Origin: Bacillota bacterium
GTDB lineage: Bacteria > Bacillota > SHA-98 > UBA4971
DNA length: 64,000 nucleotides
Reading direction: 5' to 3'
NCBI GenBank assembly: GCA_030024085.1
Contig: JASEJE010000017.1
Coordinates: 1 to 64,000 of the forward strand
In this document: one piece after another, positions 16,655-25,455 of the stretch
Numbering within the stretch: the first letter of the stretch is position 1
Layout of the letters: each line of letters starts with the position of its first letter
The notes under the pieces: generated by a model
What the model saw: only the letters and a program-made list of their open reading frames with translations
Told to the model about the DNA's origin: nothing
Database searches by the model: none
Made by a program: the position numbers and the translations under genes

Positions 16655-16990
16655 TAGAAACCTCTCGGCTACTCGGTCGAATCCAAGTTCTTTACACAAG
16701 AGCAGGAGACATGCTCTGTTGCGGACACCCGTTTTACGATAGATGTTCCCCAGGTGGAATCTGATGCAGGACTTGCTCACCCACAACAAGCGAGCAGCTT
16801 CAGAGGTTGTGCGTCCGGGGTCGCCGATGAGAGCCGCAAGCACTCGCAGCTCACCGGCGGTCAACCGTGCAACGAGGTCGACCCAGTCAACCATATCGCT
16901 GCCCCTCTCCACACGCCCGGGCACACGCGCCACCGGCTGTTGAGCCGATGCAGGAAGGTCAGGACGGTAGTCACCAAGACTTAACGACAT
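16646..16990 (-). CDS. LuxR-type HTH regulator
   Basis: A 114-residue protein starting at ATG with GGAGGGAGG at good distance. The C-terminal ~65 residues are a LuxR/GerE domain (LTAGELRVLAALIG, TTSEAARLLWVSKSCIRFHL, NIYRKTGVRNR). The first 40 residues have no recognisable sensor domain. It is divergent from the candidate RiPP locus, about 160 bases from the Gly-rich peptide, so it is a candidate regulator of that locus. It is different from the luxR copies at 252 and 4835. Confidence 0.8.
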   Translation of the reverse strand: MSLSLGDYRPDLPASAQQPVARVPGRVERGSDMVDWVDLVARLTAGELRVLAALIGDPGRTTSEAARLLWVSKSCIRFHLGNIYRKTGVRNRACLLLLCKELGFDRVAERFLSD

Positions 16991-17054
16991 GATGGTTTCC
17001 TCCCTCCGGGAAGGCTTGGATCCCGGGTCTATAGACGAGTGTCAACTTCCCACC

Positions 17055-17087
17055 CATATATTTGCCGGAGACCTCCAAAATGTTCAC
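17055..17087 (-). promoter_or_regulatory. Conserved 33-bp element, copy 3
   Basis: It shares ATATTTGCCGGAGACC and ATGTTC with 7060-7092 and 7148-7180. It lies 65 bases upstream of the LuxR gene at 16646-16990, in the promoter position, and within 100 bases of the Gly-rich peptide. Confidence 0.4.
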
Positions 17088-17149
17088 GGAGATCGGCCAA
17101 GACATACCCGGAATCTGAGGCCGGTGGCAGTCATATAACGCAGTCGGTA

Positions 17150-17230
17150 ATGGAGACACGAATTCCCATATCGCTCAGCGGCGCCTGTGCGGGAGGGGGT
17201 GGACATGGCGGCGGGGTGAGCAAACACTAG
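17150..17230 (+). CDS. Candidate RiPP precursor peptide
   Basis: A 26-residue peptide starting with METRIPISLSG, followed by a core with one cysteine, four glycines, histidine and three more glycines (ACAGGGGHGGG), and ending VSKH. Gly-rich cores of this kind are substrates of radical SAM/SPASM peptide maturases. The only such enzyme in the window lies 509 bases downstream on the same strand. The ribosome site is weak (GGT before ATG), and the frame is also open upstream to 17039. Function is an inference from composition and neighbourhood. Confidence 0.4.
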   Translation: METRIPISLSGACAGGGGHGGGVSKH

Positions 17231-17738
17231 TAAGGGATACAGTGAAGTCTATGCATCCCTCCAGCAGGAAACGCCTGTACTGTGACGAACGTGACCACGC
17301 CAAGAAAGACGATTGCCTGCTTGTCGAGTGTGGCGAAGACCGACAGGTAGGGACGGTGGTAGAGTTGGTTTCCCGGGAAGGGATTCCAGCACATTAAGTT
17401 CTCGTCGAGCCGTCCGGGTGCTTAGTCTGGGTTTGTCTCCAGAGGTTCTGCGGCGACTACTGGTGCTTCATTTACATTGGCAACTGAAGACCTGGAACGG
17501 CGGCGATTGGGTAGATATCCTGGTATCACGTGACTCGTCGGGATGCTTGTTCGGATCGAGGGGAACCAGTAGAGCGAGTGTTGGATGGCAGGGGGGCAAT
17601 CCGACATCCGGATGTCAATGCTGCTGGGCCCGAGGGGTGCCAAATAGGGGAGGATGTGACCGGTTGCGGTTGTCGCTGACGGACCAGCTTTACCACCACC
17701 GCCTGTCGACCATTAAGCCGATATGGGAGGCGCGAGTA
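17231..17738. other. Leader region between the Gly-rich peptide and the radical SAM gene
   Basis: No gene with a good start is seen. In one frame, ending just before 17690, lies a Cys-rich tail (GPEGCQIGEDVTGCGCR) preceded by about 40 open codons but without a ribosome site; it is a weak second precursor candidate. The stretch at 17318-17343 resembles 20484-20509 (GTGTGGCGAAGACC in common), so this leader also contains duplicated DNA. Confidence 0.3.
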
Positions 17739-19109
17739 ATGATCCTTTCGTCAGAGACGGTGCTTTATCCCCCAAGAGAAGTTCATTGGCGTGAGGTTGA
17801 TAAGACCACGTGGGTTGCAGTAGCTCCCGAGATCCCGCAGTGGGTGTACGTGGACACGGCGGGGAAAGCTGTGATAGAAGCGTGCGACGGCAATAGTACG
17901 GTTCAAGAGATCGTGCGCTCAGTCTGTGCCCGATTCGCCGCCGACCCAGCTCAATCAACCGAGCATGTCTTATCATTCCTTGGTGAGCTCACCGAAAAGG
18001 GTTTTCTTAGGACTGATGCTCCCGGCATATGTGCCCGGGACCCTAGCATAGAGAGGCCGCCGGTTGACCGCCTCAATCAGCTATGGCTGCACCTCACGCA
18101 CTCCTGTAATCTCCGTTGCGTCCACTGTTTTCGAGACGCTGGGCACGTTACTGACGAACTAACCGTAGGGGAGTGGAAGAGGGCTCTCGATAGCTATTCA
18201 CGTTTGAAAGGCAAATCGGTCATCATATCCGGCGGGGAGCCCCTCCTGCGCCGCGACATCCTAACGATACTTGGCATGTGTGAAGATCTCGACCTTCAGG
18301 TCGGCGTGATTACCAACGGTACACTCCTGACACACGAGTTATGTAAGGAGCTTAGTAGAACGAGAAAGGTTTCCGTGCAGATTAGTTTAGATGGCGCTAC
18401 ACGGGCTACAGTAGACAAGATAAGAGGTGATGGCGTATTCGATAGCGTCATCAGAAACTATCGCGAACTACGCTCCGGCGGATTTGGAGGTTCTATTTCG
18501 TTTTCCATGACCATCATGAAACCCACCCTTCACGAGATTGAGGCCTTCGCCGAGCTAGCTGCTGCAGAACGTGTTGATGCAGTTCACTATCCGTTCTTTA
18601 CAGCATCAGGACGGGGCTACCGGAATCGGGAGTCGTTAGACCTGTCTGACGCTGAGAGGCAGGAGGCTATAGACCGGCTAGCCAGGGTGATGGCTCGAGC
18701 CAGCTTGCTCGGAGTAAGATTCAGTCGCGATTGCACCGCACTACTGAACCTCAGTGCCCGGCGTCATGATTACTGCGCGGCAGGTGTGTATGCATGGAGC
18801 ATAGAACCTAACGGGGACGTGACACCGTGTGCCGGACTCACGGATCAACAGCACATAGCAGGGAATATCCGGTCGCAGGCACTTGAAGAGATAGTGACCG
18901 ACTCCCGGATCGCTAGACAGTTCCGTTCTTACGGGATGCAGGATGCAGAGTGTAGCAACTGTGAAGTCAGATTCCTTTGTGCCGGAGGATGTCACATTGG
19001 AGTCCAAAGGAGGGAGGGAGGGCGTTGGCATCCGTTGGTATCCCAAAGGCGCGACCCAATTGGTGGGCGATGGTTTCCGCAGCACTCATATTCGCTTTGC
19101 CATTGCTAG
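17739..19109 (+). CDS. Radical SAM/SPASM peptide maturase with a PqqD-like N-terminal domain
   Basis: The protein has 456 residues and starts at ATG nine bases behind GGGAGG. Residues about 10-95 form a PqqD-like peptide-recognition domain (VYVDTAGKAVIEACDG, TVQEIV). The radical SAM core starts at about residue 120 with CNLRCVHC, continues with SGGEPLLR and VGVITNGTLL. The SPASM domain near the C-terminus has CAAGVYAWSIEPNGDVTPC and CSNCEVRFLCAGGC, ligands for two auxiliary clusters. Such enzymes install thioether or other crosslinks in ribosomal peptides. The last ~30 residues after GGCHIG overlap the start of the next gene. The likely substrate is the Gly-rich peptide at 17150. Confidence 0.85.
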   Translation: MILSSETVLYPPREVHWREVDKTTWVAVAPEIPQWVYVDTAGKAVIEACDGNSTVQEIVRSVCARFAADPAQSTEHVLSFLGELTEKGFLRTDAPGICARDPSIERPPVDRLNQLWLHLTHSCNLRCVHCFRDAGHVTDELTVGEWKRALDSYSRLKGKSVIISGGEPLLRRDILTILGMCEDLDLQVGVITNGTLLTHELCKELSRTRKVSVQISLDGATRATVDKIRGDGVFDSVIRNYRELRSGGFGGSISFSMTIMKPTLHEIEAFAELAAAERVDAVHYPFFTASGRGYRNRESLDLSDAERQEAIDRLARVMARASLLGVRFSRDCTALLNLSARRHDYCAAGVYAWSIEPNGDVTPCAGLTDQQHIAGNIRSQALEEIVTDSRIARQFRSYGMQDAECSNCEVRFLCAGGCHIGVQRREGGRWHPLVSQRRDPIGGRWFPQHSYSLCHC

Positions 19110-20293
19110 TGATCCCATCCTGGGGTGTAGAGGGAGCCGAACAGCACTCATCGGTGGAGAGTCACACCGAGCCTTCCGCCGGGGCCAGGATAAGGATTGA
19201 TCCTGACATGACCGTCATCTCGCCAGAGGCGGTAGAGCATCTTGGGATCGTCATGAGCGATGTCGCCGCGCGTGTCAACCAACTTTTCGGCGTCAGTCCT
19301 GAAGCCATAGGAGAGGTTGTAGTAACTGTGGCGCGTGGGGAACCTTTCCTCGAGGGGGCGTTGGGAGGCTCACGCAGTGGTATTCTTATTTGTGCCAACT
19401 TCGGCAGTCTTGAAACGTCGGATATCTTGCGACCTTTGATGCGGTCCTGGCTTGCTCTTGAATATACCCGCGTCGTCTTGGAAAGGACATCTGGTGGCGG
19501 CCAGCTGGGTCTTGCCGGCAGCCTCTACATGGGCATTGGAGTGGCCGTTGCCGACATTGTGTTCCCGGACTGTGCCGAGTTCCCACTTCGGGATCCTCAT
19601 AAAGTGAGCGCAGGCCTACTGCTACTAGATAAGCTACACGTTCCGAGATCGACTGATCCAGCGATTTATAACGGCACTGTCGGGGGCTCGTTCTGCAAGT
19701 ACCTCATCGAGCGCTTTGGGCCGCGCAAGATCCTTGAAGTCTACTCGGAACTGAAATCGGGAGAAACCATGAATGAGGCCCTAATGCACGTGTACGGTGA
19801 GCAACTCAGTCTTGTGGAGGAGGGCTGGCGCTCTCTCCTTAGAAACGTTGCCGGGGAAGACCCCGAAAGGTTCGCTGCTATGGCAGAGATGATGCTCCAT
19901 CTCGATGAGCTATCGAGCACCTCGATGAAAGCCCTGTATTCTGCCGAACAGATAGGAGTCGGAATTCCTCGGCGAATAGAGGATCTCGCGCAGTCGGTAC
20001 GCACAGGATTAATGGAGATGTATGAGGCGGGCGCCGGGACCGATTCCATTGTGCATGTCCGCGAACTCGTAAGCCAGTACGCTTCGGCCGTGCAGTCCTG
20101 GCACGATGCTGTGAATTTGCTATGGCTCGACGTGAGCATTCCGCTCGCTACCGGGTCCTCCGATTATGAGAGCATACTAGACGCGGCTGAGCAGGCAAGG
20201 GAGCTTGCAGCACAGTTGGGCGCTGACGATCTTGTGAGAAAGGCGGAGGAGAGCATAACTATGCTCAAGCGCACGAGACAGCCGAGTGAATGA
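19025..20293 (+). CDS. Exported peptidase-MA-like protein with a degenerate active site
   Basis: The TTG start at 19025 follows GGAGGGAGGGAGG and lies inside the end of the maturase gene, implying coupled translation. The N-terminus has a signal peptide (WWAMVSAALIFALPLLVIPSWG). The body follows gluzincin peptidases of the MA_2 type, with GGSFCKYLIERFGPRKI and VYGEQLSLVEEGWRSLL near the expected end of that domain. The zinc motif HExxH is replaced by LALEYTRV, and the downstream glutamate helix reads LYMGIGVAVAD. I infer a secreted, non-catalytic relative. The C-terminal ~130 residues are helical and unknown. Context links it to the RiPP locus. Confidence 0.55.
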   Translation: MASVGIPKARPNWWAMVSAALIFALPLLVIPSWGVEGAEQHSSVESHTEPSAGARIRIDPDMTVISPEAVEHLGIVMSDVAARVNQLFGVSPEAIGEVVVTVARGEPFLEGALGGSRSGILICANFGSLETSDILRPLMRSWLALEYTRVVLERTSGGGQLGLAGSLYMGIGVAVADIVFPDCAEFPLRDPHKVSAGLLLLDKLHVPRSTDPAIYNGTVGGSFCKYLIERFGPRKILEVYSELKSGETMNEALMHVYGEQLSLVEEGWRSLLRNVAGEDPERFAAMAEMMLHLDELSSTSMKALYSAEQIGVGIPRRIEDLAQSVRTGLMEMYEAGAGTDSIVHVRELVSQYASAVQSWHDAVNLLWLDVSIPLATGSSDYESILDAAEQARELAAQLGADDLVRKAEESITMLKRTRQPSE

Positions 20294-20626
20294 GTAATTC
20301 GAGAGGTTAAGCGAGGACATGTGTAACTCAACCATGGGCCGTTCAGTATTCCGCTAAGTTCTCCATGGCGGCCTGCGGCTGCCACCATCGAGCGGAAAGG
20401 GTCTTGTTCGCCTGCGAGTCGGAGATATGGCTCCCGTTGAGGAGATGCTGTCGGGGGATTACGGCGTCAGAAGGTTCGACGACCGCCTGCTCGTCGGGTG
20501 TGGCGAAGACCACAAAGTGGAAAGGGTCCCTGGCGCTGGTGTCGAATGTGACGGTGAGCGCAATCCTGAGTAATGGGCCTACCACGTCCAACGGCGATGA
20601 AGGTGTTTCCAGAGAAGGATGGTTCT
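20294..20626. other. Leader of the LspA-like gene, assembled from duplicated pieces
   Basis: A minus-strand open frame (20343-20591) exists but has no ribosome site or recognisable domain. Bases 20519-20626 repeat 1308-1413 upstream of the other LspA-like gene; bases 20484-20509 resemble 17318-17343. No promoter is clear. Confidence 0.4.
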
Positions 20627-21421
20627 ATGCTTGCGATGTGGACATTCCTCAAGCCGACGAAGCTCAAGATGCTGTTCCTCGTGGAGTGGGTTGTCTACGT
20701 GCTGATCGAGCTGTCGCGGGCAAAGCTGAGGACGGCGCACCAGTTGATGGTGGCTGCCTACCCTCTCATAGTGTTCTACCTGATCGGCTGCGCACTGGCA
20801 GCGGCAGCGCTGGTCCGAACACCAACACGGTTGCCGCGCTGGCGGCACCTTCTGGGACTGGCCGTGCTGCTGGTTGCTCTGGAACAGCTTGTCAAGGCGG
20901 CGATCAGCGCATTCATTCCATACCGGGCGTCGGTCCCGATCATCCCGGGCTGGCTGCACCTTGCCCACGCGCGAAACATGCGTGGGTCCTGGCTGGCCAG
21001 GGAGTTCGGCATTGGTTTCTTGGGTATCGGCCCGCTGATAGCGATGTCGGCAATCGTGCTGCCCTGTTTCGTGCTGGGTTTTCGCTACTACGCTGTGAGA
21101 AAACGCAGGAGTCTGTGGGTGGACGTGGCCTTCGTGACCATCGTTGCCGGAGTCGGCGGGGCGCTCTGCGACCTCGCCCTGCACGGGTACATACTGGACT
21201 TCATCAACCTGCCCGGTGTTATGACCGCAGACCTCAAGGACATCTTCATTTACGTTGGCCTTGCAGCTCTGTTCGCCGAGCTTGTGGATGACCCGGCGAT
21301 ATCCATGACGTGGCTAGGGTGGCGGAGAGAACTCGAGCGCACGCGCCGTTTCATCAGAAACTTCGCAGCGTTCTCAGCCCGGGAGGTCCGGAAGGTCGCC
21401 AGGATGTTGACAGGGGGCTGA
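20627..21421 (+). CDS. LspA-like (signal peptidase II family) membrane protein, copy 2
   Basis: The protein has 264 residues and starts at ATG behind AGAAGGA. Two N-terminal helices (FLVEWVVYVLIEL, YPLIVFYLIGCALAAAAL) precede an LspA-like core: EQLVK, VPIIPGWLHLAHARN, AIVLPCFVLGF and GGALCDLALHGYILDF followed by ADLKDIFIYVG. The aspartates equivalent to the LspA pair are conserved; the first D (DQ) is E, and the N residues of GN and FN.AD are D. The C-terminal tail, RRELERTRRFIRNFAAF, is a cytosolic amphipathic helix missing in copy 1. The combination suggests a specialised LspA relative, possibly with an altered substrate. It follows the candidate RiPP locus. Confidence 0.65.
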   Translation: MLAMWTFLKPTKLKMLFLVEWVVYVLIELSRAKLRTAHQLMVAAYPLIVFYLIGCALAAAALVRTPTRLPRWRHLLGLAVLLVALEQLVKAAISAFIPYRASVPIIPGWLHLAHARNMRGSWLAREFGIGFLGIGPLIAMSAIVLPCFVLGFRYYAVRKRRSLWVDVAFVTIVAGVGGALCDLALHGYILDFINLPGVMTADLKDIFIYVGLAALFAELVDDPAISMTWLGWRRELERTRRFIRNFAAFSAREVRKVARMLTGG

Positions 21422-21465
21422 GAAAGAAACTGCGTACAGCGTCCGTCGGTGAGCGGTGCCCGTGC

Positions 21466-22617
21466 CTATTCCGCCTCCTCAGGCCTGCAAACGAAAACGC
21501 CGTCCCCCGCCGGGTAGGCCGAGAAGAACCTCCTGCCGCAGCGCGGGCAGGCGAGCGCCTCGACCATGTTGGTGGCGAGGTTGTAGTAGACGGCCTGTGT
21601 GTAGATGGTATCCTTGTGCTCCACCTCCAGCAGGGCCTTCACCCTGGGCATGACCTGTAGCGTCACACTATCGAGGCGCGCCTGTGCCGTCATCTTGTAC
21701 TTGCCCACGACGTCCGCGATACGGCGCTCCCGGTCCAGGCGGCAGGCCTCGATCTTGGCGTCTATGCGCGCATTCTTATCCGGATCGTCGGTCGCGGCAT
21801 CTCTCCTTGCGACGAGGTCCGCCATGGTCTTCTCGTAGAAACCCAGGACCGTCGTAAGCTCCTTCTCGCAGTATCCTCGTACTTCGGCCTGGTACACGGC
21901 CAGCCTTGGCCTTACCCTAGCCTGCAGGTAGGCGACGGCTTTGCGAACCACCTCGCCATAGGAGGGGCGCCTGACGGCGGCCGGCGGCAACCCTTCCCCG
22001 ACACCATCCCCGGCGCCGTCCGGCGGCTGGGGACTGAAGTACACCGCCCTGGCCTCGTCAAGGAGGTCCGTGTCGTCGGCAAGCGTGGTTGTATCGACGG
22101 CAACCATCAGGGCTTCGACGAACCTCTCATCAGAGATGTACGAGACCACGAAACGAAACACAGCTCTCTCATATGCCTCGATGCTCGTTGTCCTGAGCAC
22201 AGGGCGCCTCGACCGGTTGAACCCGATCCTCGCTTCGATCCTGTCCATGAGATTGGGCGGCACTCTGACGCTGGGGACGACGGCGTACTGCCGCGTCACT
22301 CGTCCGAGATCGATGCCGAGCGAAGTAAGCCTGTCCAGCACGGGACTGCCGAAGGTGACGAACTCCGCCTCCGGGGTTTCTTTCGCTGCATCGTAGTCAA
22401 ACACGAGGACGGCGAACTCCGGCAGACCTAGCTCCTTCGCGGTCTCCCCGGGCAGGGCTACGTGGAGGACACCGTCCTCCGGGGCTTCGACGATCCCGCC
22501 GCCGGCCGCCACGAGGTCCATCACGAACCTCCTCAGGTCTATGTGCTGTCCCCGGCCGCCCTCGCGGGCCGCCGGGAGCGTCCCATCGAGCGGGCGAATC
22601 GAGCTAGCCCCGGCCAT
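21466..22617 (-). CDS. Partner protein of the SNF2 helicase, zinc-ribbon C-terminus
   Basis: From the ATG at 22617 (overlapping the helicase end by 14 bases) the protein has 383 residues. An N-terminal region with HIDLRRFVMDLVAAGGG and a beta-rich part leads to a helical region rich in charged residues (KELTTVLGFYEKTMADL, DKNARIDAKIEACRLDRERR). The C-terminus is a zinc-ribbon-like CPRCGRRFF with one further cysteine. I recognise no exact family. Tight overlap with the helicase suggests they act together, perhaps in restarting polymerases or in DNA defence, as for HepA/RapA-type helicases. Confidence 0.55.
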   Translation of the reverse strand: MAGASSIRPLDGTLPAAREGGRGQHIDLRRFVMDLVAAGGGIVEAPEDGVLHVALPGETAKELGLPEFAVLVFDYDAAKETPEAEFVTFGSPVLDRLTSLGIDLGRVTRQYAVVPSVRVPPNLMDRIEARIGFNRSRRPVLRTTSIEAYERAVFRFVVSYISDERFVEALMVAVDTTTLADDTDLLDEARAVYFSPQPPDGAGDGVGEGLPPAAVRRPSYGEVVRKAVAYLQARVRPRLAVYQAEVRGYCEKELTTVLGFYEKTMADLVARRDAATDDPDKNARIDAKIEACRLDRERRIADVVGKYKMTAQARLDSVTLQVMPRVKALLEVEHKDTIYTQAVYYNLATNMVEALACPRCGRRFFSAYPAGDGVFVCRPEEAE

Positions 22618-25087
22618 TTGCGCCGCCCCCTCTCGAACCGCCGCCGTTGTTGGTGCTCGCGCCGTCGGCCACGGCCGCCGTGGCAAGATCAGAGCCGAAG
22701 AGGGCGTCCTCGTATTCCTTCGTGCGGTCGTATCGGGCCTTTGCGTCGGCAAGCTGTGCGCCGAGGCCGTCGAGCCTCGCCTTGAGTTCGTCCTCGGTCT
22801 TCGAGCTTGCCCAGAGGTCCATTATCGTGTCCTCGAAGTCCGCTTCCTCCTCGACGTTACCGAGGATCATGTCGAGTTCGCCTACCACCAGCTCGAACAT
22901 GTTGATCTTCGCGTCCAGCAGGTCAAGGATGTGGCCCTCGAGAGTATCGGCGGCAGACAGGTTGAACACGAGCACCTCGTTCTCCTGGCCGATCCTGTGG
23001 ATGCGCCCGACCCGCTGCTCTATCTTCATGGGGTTCCAGGGCAGATCGAAATTCACCATGACGTGACAGAATTGCAGGTTGCGGCCCTCGCCTCCGGATT
23101 CGGTCGAGAGCAACACCTGCACCCCGTCCCTGTCCCCAAAGGCCTTCACGGAGCGCTCCTTGTCGAGACGGCCCATCTCCCCCGAGAACGTGGCAAACGA
23201 GACCCCGGCGCGCTTCAGGTATTGGGCCAGGAAATGCAGCGTGGCGGTGTAGCCTGTGAAGACCAGCACCTTGTCGCTCGTAGCCTGGAGCAGTCTGAGG
23301 AGAGCCTCCGCCTTCGCAGATTCCGCGACGGACTCGCCGAGATCGAGGATGCGCTTGAGCTCTCTCTTGCCGTGCGGGAATTGCCCAGTCACGAGCATCT
23401 TCCCGATCGTCGGGACGGCGGCGAAAGCGGTCGACCCGGCCTCCTTCTGGAGGGTCTTCAGGGTGAGCCTGGCAGGCCCTTTGTAGCCTCCGGCCGCGTA
23501 TTGCGTCCTGATGAACTCGGTTACTCTCTCGTAGAACTCGCGCTCCTGCGGAGCAAGCGAGATGCGCACCGTTTCCGCCCTTCTCCTCGGGAGTTCCAGG
23601 CCGCACGTTGCGCGGCGGTTTCGCACCATGACCTCCTTCATGAGGGCGCGCAGGTCTGCGACGTTCCGGGGCTTGAGCCTGTCGCCCCTGGTGATGAACC
23701 TTCGGGAGAAGTCCGAGGCCGTCTCGAGCTGGCCGGGGCGTAGGAGCGTTATCAGGTTGAAAAGCTCCTGAAGGTCGTTCTGCACGGGCGTTGCCGTGAG
23801 AAGCAGTATATACTTCTTCTTCAAGCCGTTCACGAGCTTCCAGTTGAGCGTGTTCCTGTTGCGGCACCGGTGGGCCTCGTCCACTATGACGAGGTCGAAC
23901 GGGGTGGCCTGGACCGCCTTCGCGTGCGGCTCGCGCTTCGCCGTGTCGATGGAGGCGATGATCCTGTCGAACTCGAGCCAGGGGTTCTTGCGCTCGACGA
24001 AGGCTGGGTCGTCGGACGCCACGAAATCCATGTTGAACTTGGACCTCATCTCGTCCATCCACTGGGACATGAGCGGAGGCGGGCAGAGGATGAGGACCCG
24101 CCTGGCAAGGCCTCGCAGGACGTATTCCATCATCACGACGCCGGCCTCGATGGTCTTGCCGAGGCCGACCTCGTCGGCAAGGATGGCGCGGCCTCTCATC
24201 TTGCGGAGCACGTCCTTTACCGCGCCCACCTGGTAAGCGAACGGCACGACGCTCCGGATCACGTCCAGCGAGACGAGTGTATCGAAGCCGGGGCTCGCAG
24301 ACAGGATGAGCGCTTGCTCATGCACCTCCGCGCTCTCCACGGTGTCGAACTGGCCGGCCCCCAGACGGGCAAGGATCGTGTCCACAGAGTGCTTGTCCAC
24401 GGGGATGGCCACATCATCGGGTACGGCGAGGAGCTGGGTCCTCATGATGTCCCGAGCGGCCTCTCTGAGGGCCGCAGTATCCGGCCCGCCTGCGTTCGCC
24501 GCACGAATGACGCTCGCGCCAGCCCTGCGGGATCCCTCGTCGCCGGCATGGCAGGCGCGAGACCTGGCGTCGGCGGCCATGAGGGTCGCTCCTCGTGTCT
24601 TCCTCCGCGCCTGCGTGACCTTGGCACCGCTGCTTCCGCTTCGGGTCGCCGTGTGGCTGCGTCTGGTTCTTCGCCCTGGCACGAACGTTCTTCCCAGGCC
24701 AGCGATGCGCACGAAGGTATCGACCTGGTCGGGGCGGATACCGATGACCTTCGCCAACTGGTCGCACGTCACGACCGCGAACGTGCCCTCTTCCAACCGG
24801 GATTTCGCGATATAGAGGCGCAGCCTCCTGGGCACGCGCGAGATGGCCATGACCGTCTTGAGAAACCGCCGCAGCCCGCGGCCGGAAAGGACGCCGAGCT
24901 TACGATGGAATTCGCATTCTACGGCGATGCCGCAAGGAGGATTCACCAGCGTGCACGGTGCAACATCGCGGCCCTCAGACAGGAACTGCGTGAGCTCCGG
25001 CGAGACCGCTACCAGATGATTGTCGAGATACCCGGTATCGACATTGAATTCGACGAAGTCCTCGGGATAGACGTGCGCCTCTGCCAA
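22604..25087 (-). CDS. SNF2/HepA-type superfamily 2 helicase
   Basis: The TTG at 25087, behind AGAGGAG, gives an 827-residue protein; earlier starts are possible. The N-terminal ~190 residues are a poorly conserved, basic region with RRTRRSHTATRSGSSG. The ATPase core follows: ADEVGLGKTIEAG (Walker A), VIVDEAHRCRN (DEAH), LLTATPVQN, VFTGYTATLHFLAQYL, LSTESGGEGRNLQ and QRVGRIHRIGQ (motif VI). The C-terminus is acidic, then Gly-rich. HepA-type enzymes remodel DNA-protein complexes such as stalled RNA polymerase, and relatives occur in phage-defence islands. A near-consensus promoter lies upstream. The next gene overlaps it. Confidence 0.88.
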   Translation of the reverse strand: MAEAHVYPEDFVEFNVDTGYLDNHLVAVSPELTQFLSEGRDVAPCTLVNPPCGIAVECEFHRKLGVLSGRGLRRFLKTVMAISRVPRRLRLYIAKSRLEEGTFAVVTCDQLAKVIGIRPDQVDTFVRIAGLGRTFVPGRRTRRSHTATRSGSSGAKVTQARRKTRGATLMAADARSRACHAGDEGSRRAGASVIRAANAGGPDTAALREAARDIMRTQLLAVPDDVAIPVDKHSVDTILARLGAGQFDTVESAEVHEQALILSASPGFDTLVSLDVIRSVVPFAYQVGAVKDVLRKMRGRAILADEVGLGKTIEAGVVMMEYVLRGLARRVLILCPPPLMSQWMDEMRSKFNMDFVASDDPAFVERKNPWLEFDRIIASIDTAKREPHAKAVQATPFDLVIVDEAHRCRNRNTLNWKLVNGLKKKYILLLTATPVQNDLQELFNLITLLRPGQLETASDFSRRFITRGDRLKPRNVADLRALMKEVMVRNRRATCGLELPRRRAETVRISLAPQEREFYERVTEFIRTQYAAGGYKGPARLTLKTLQKEAGSTAFAAVPTIGKMLVTGQFPHGKRELKRILDLGESVAESAKAEALLRLLQATSDKVLVFTGYTATLHFLAQYLKRAGVSFATFSGEMGRLDKERSVKAFGDRDGVQVLLSTESGGEGRNLQFCHVMVNFDLPWNPMKIEQRVGRIHRIGQENEVLVFNLSAADTLEGHILDLLDAKINMFELVVGELDMILGNVEEEADFEDTIMDLWASSKTEDELKARLDGLGAQLADAKARYDRTKEYEDALFGSDLATAAVADGASTNNGGGSRGGGANGRG

Positions 25088-25222
25088 AGCCCGGCTCTCC
25101 TCTTTGCGTGAGTTCCTGATGGTGCGAGTGCCCCGGCGTGAGGTGAGGGAGCGACCACCGGGTTGAAGGGCCCCGGGCGAAGCTGCCCGCTCGTTCCCAG
25201 CCACGCCCCCATTTGCGACTCA

Positions 25223-25251
25223 AATGTAACACCGGTTGACACGAATGTCAA
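25223..25251 (-). promoter_or_regulatory. Sigma-70-type promoter for the helicase operon
   Basis: On the minus strand, TTGACA (25251-25246), a 17-base spacer and TACATT (25228-25223) match the housekeeping consensus well. The predicted transcript starts about 130 bases before the TTG start. Confidence 0.6.
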
Positions 25252-25455
25252 TTGGTCCGCCGCCCGGCCGCCCGGCCGCCCGGCCGCCTGGCCTCGGCAT
25301 CCTGACGTCCCCGTCAACTATCAAGTGTACCTTGCACCCAGCGCCCCAAAGCGCGCATCGTTGCCGGCTGGTGAAGATGGCGCAGCGCCCTGCCGGCCCC
25401 ATCGAATGTACTGTGGAATCTCCCGGGCGCACGCGGACAACCTGGACGAATTGAT

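Noticed and set aside
22541-25111. Long plus-strand open frames opposite the SNF2 helicase and its partner
   Set aside because: They are antisense shadows caused by high GC; the minus strand carries all helicase motifs.
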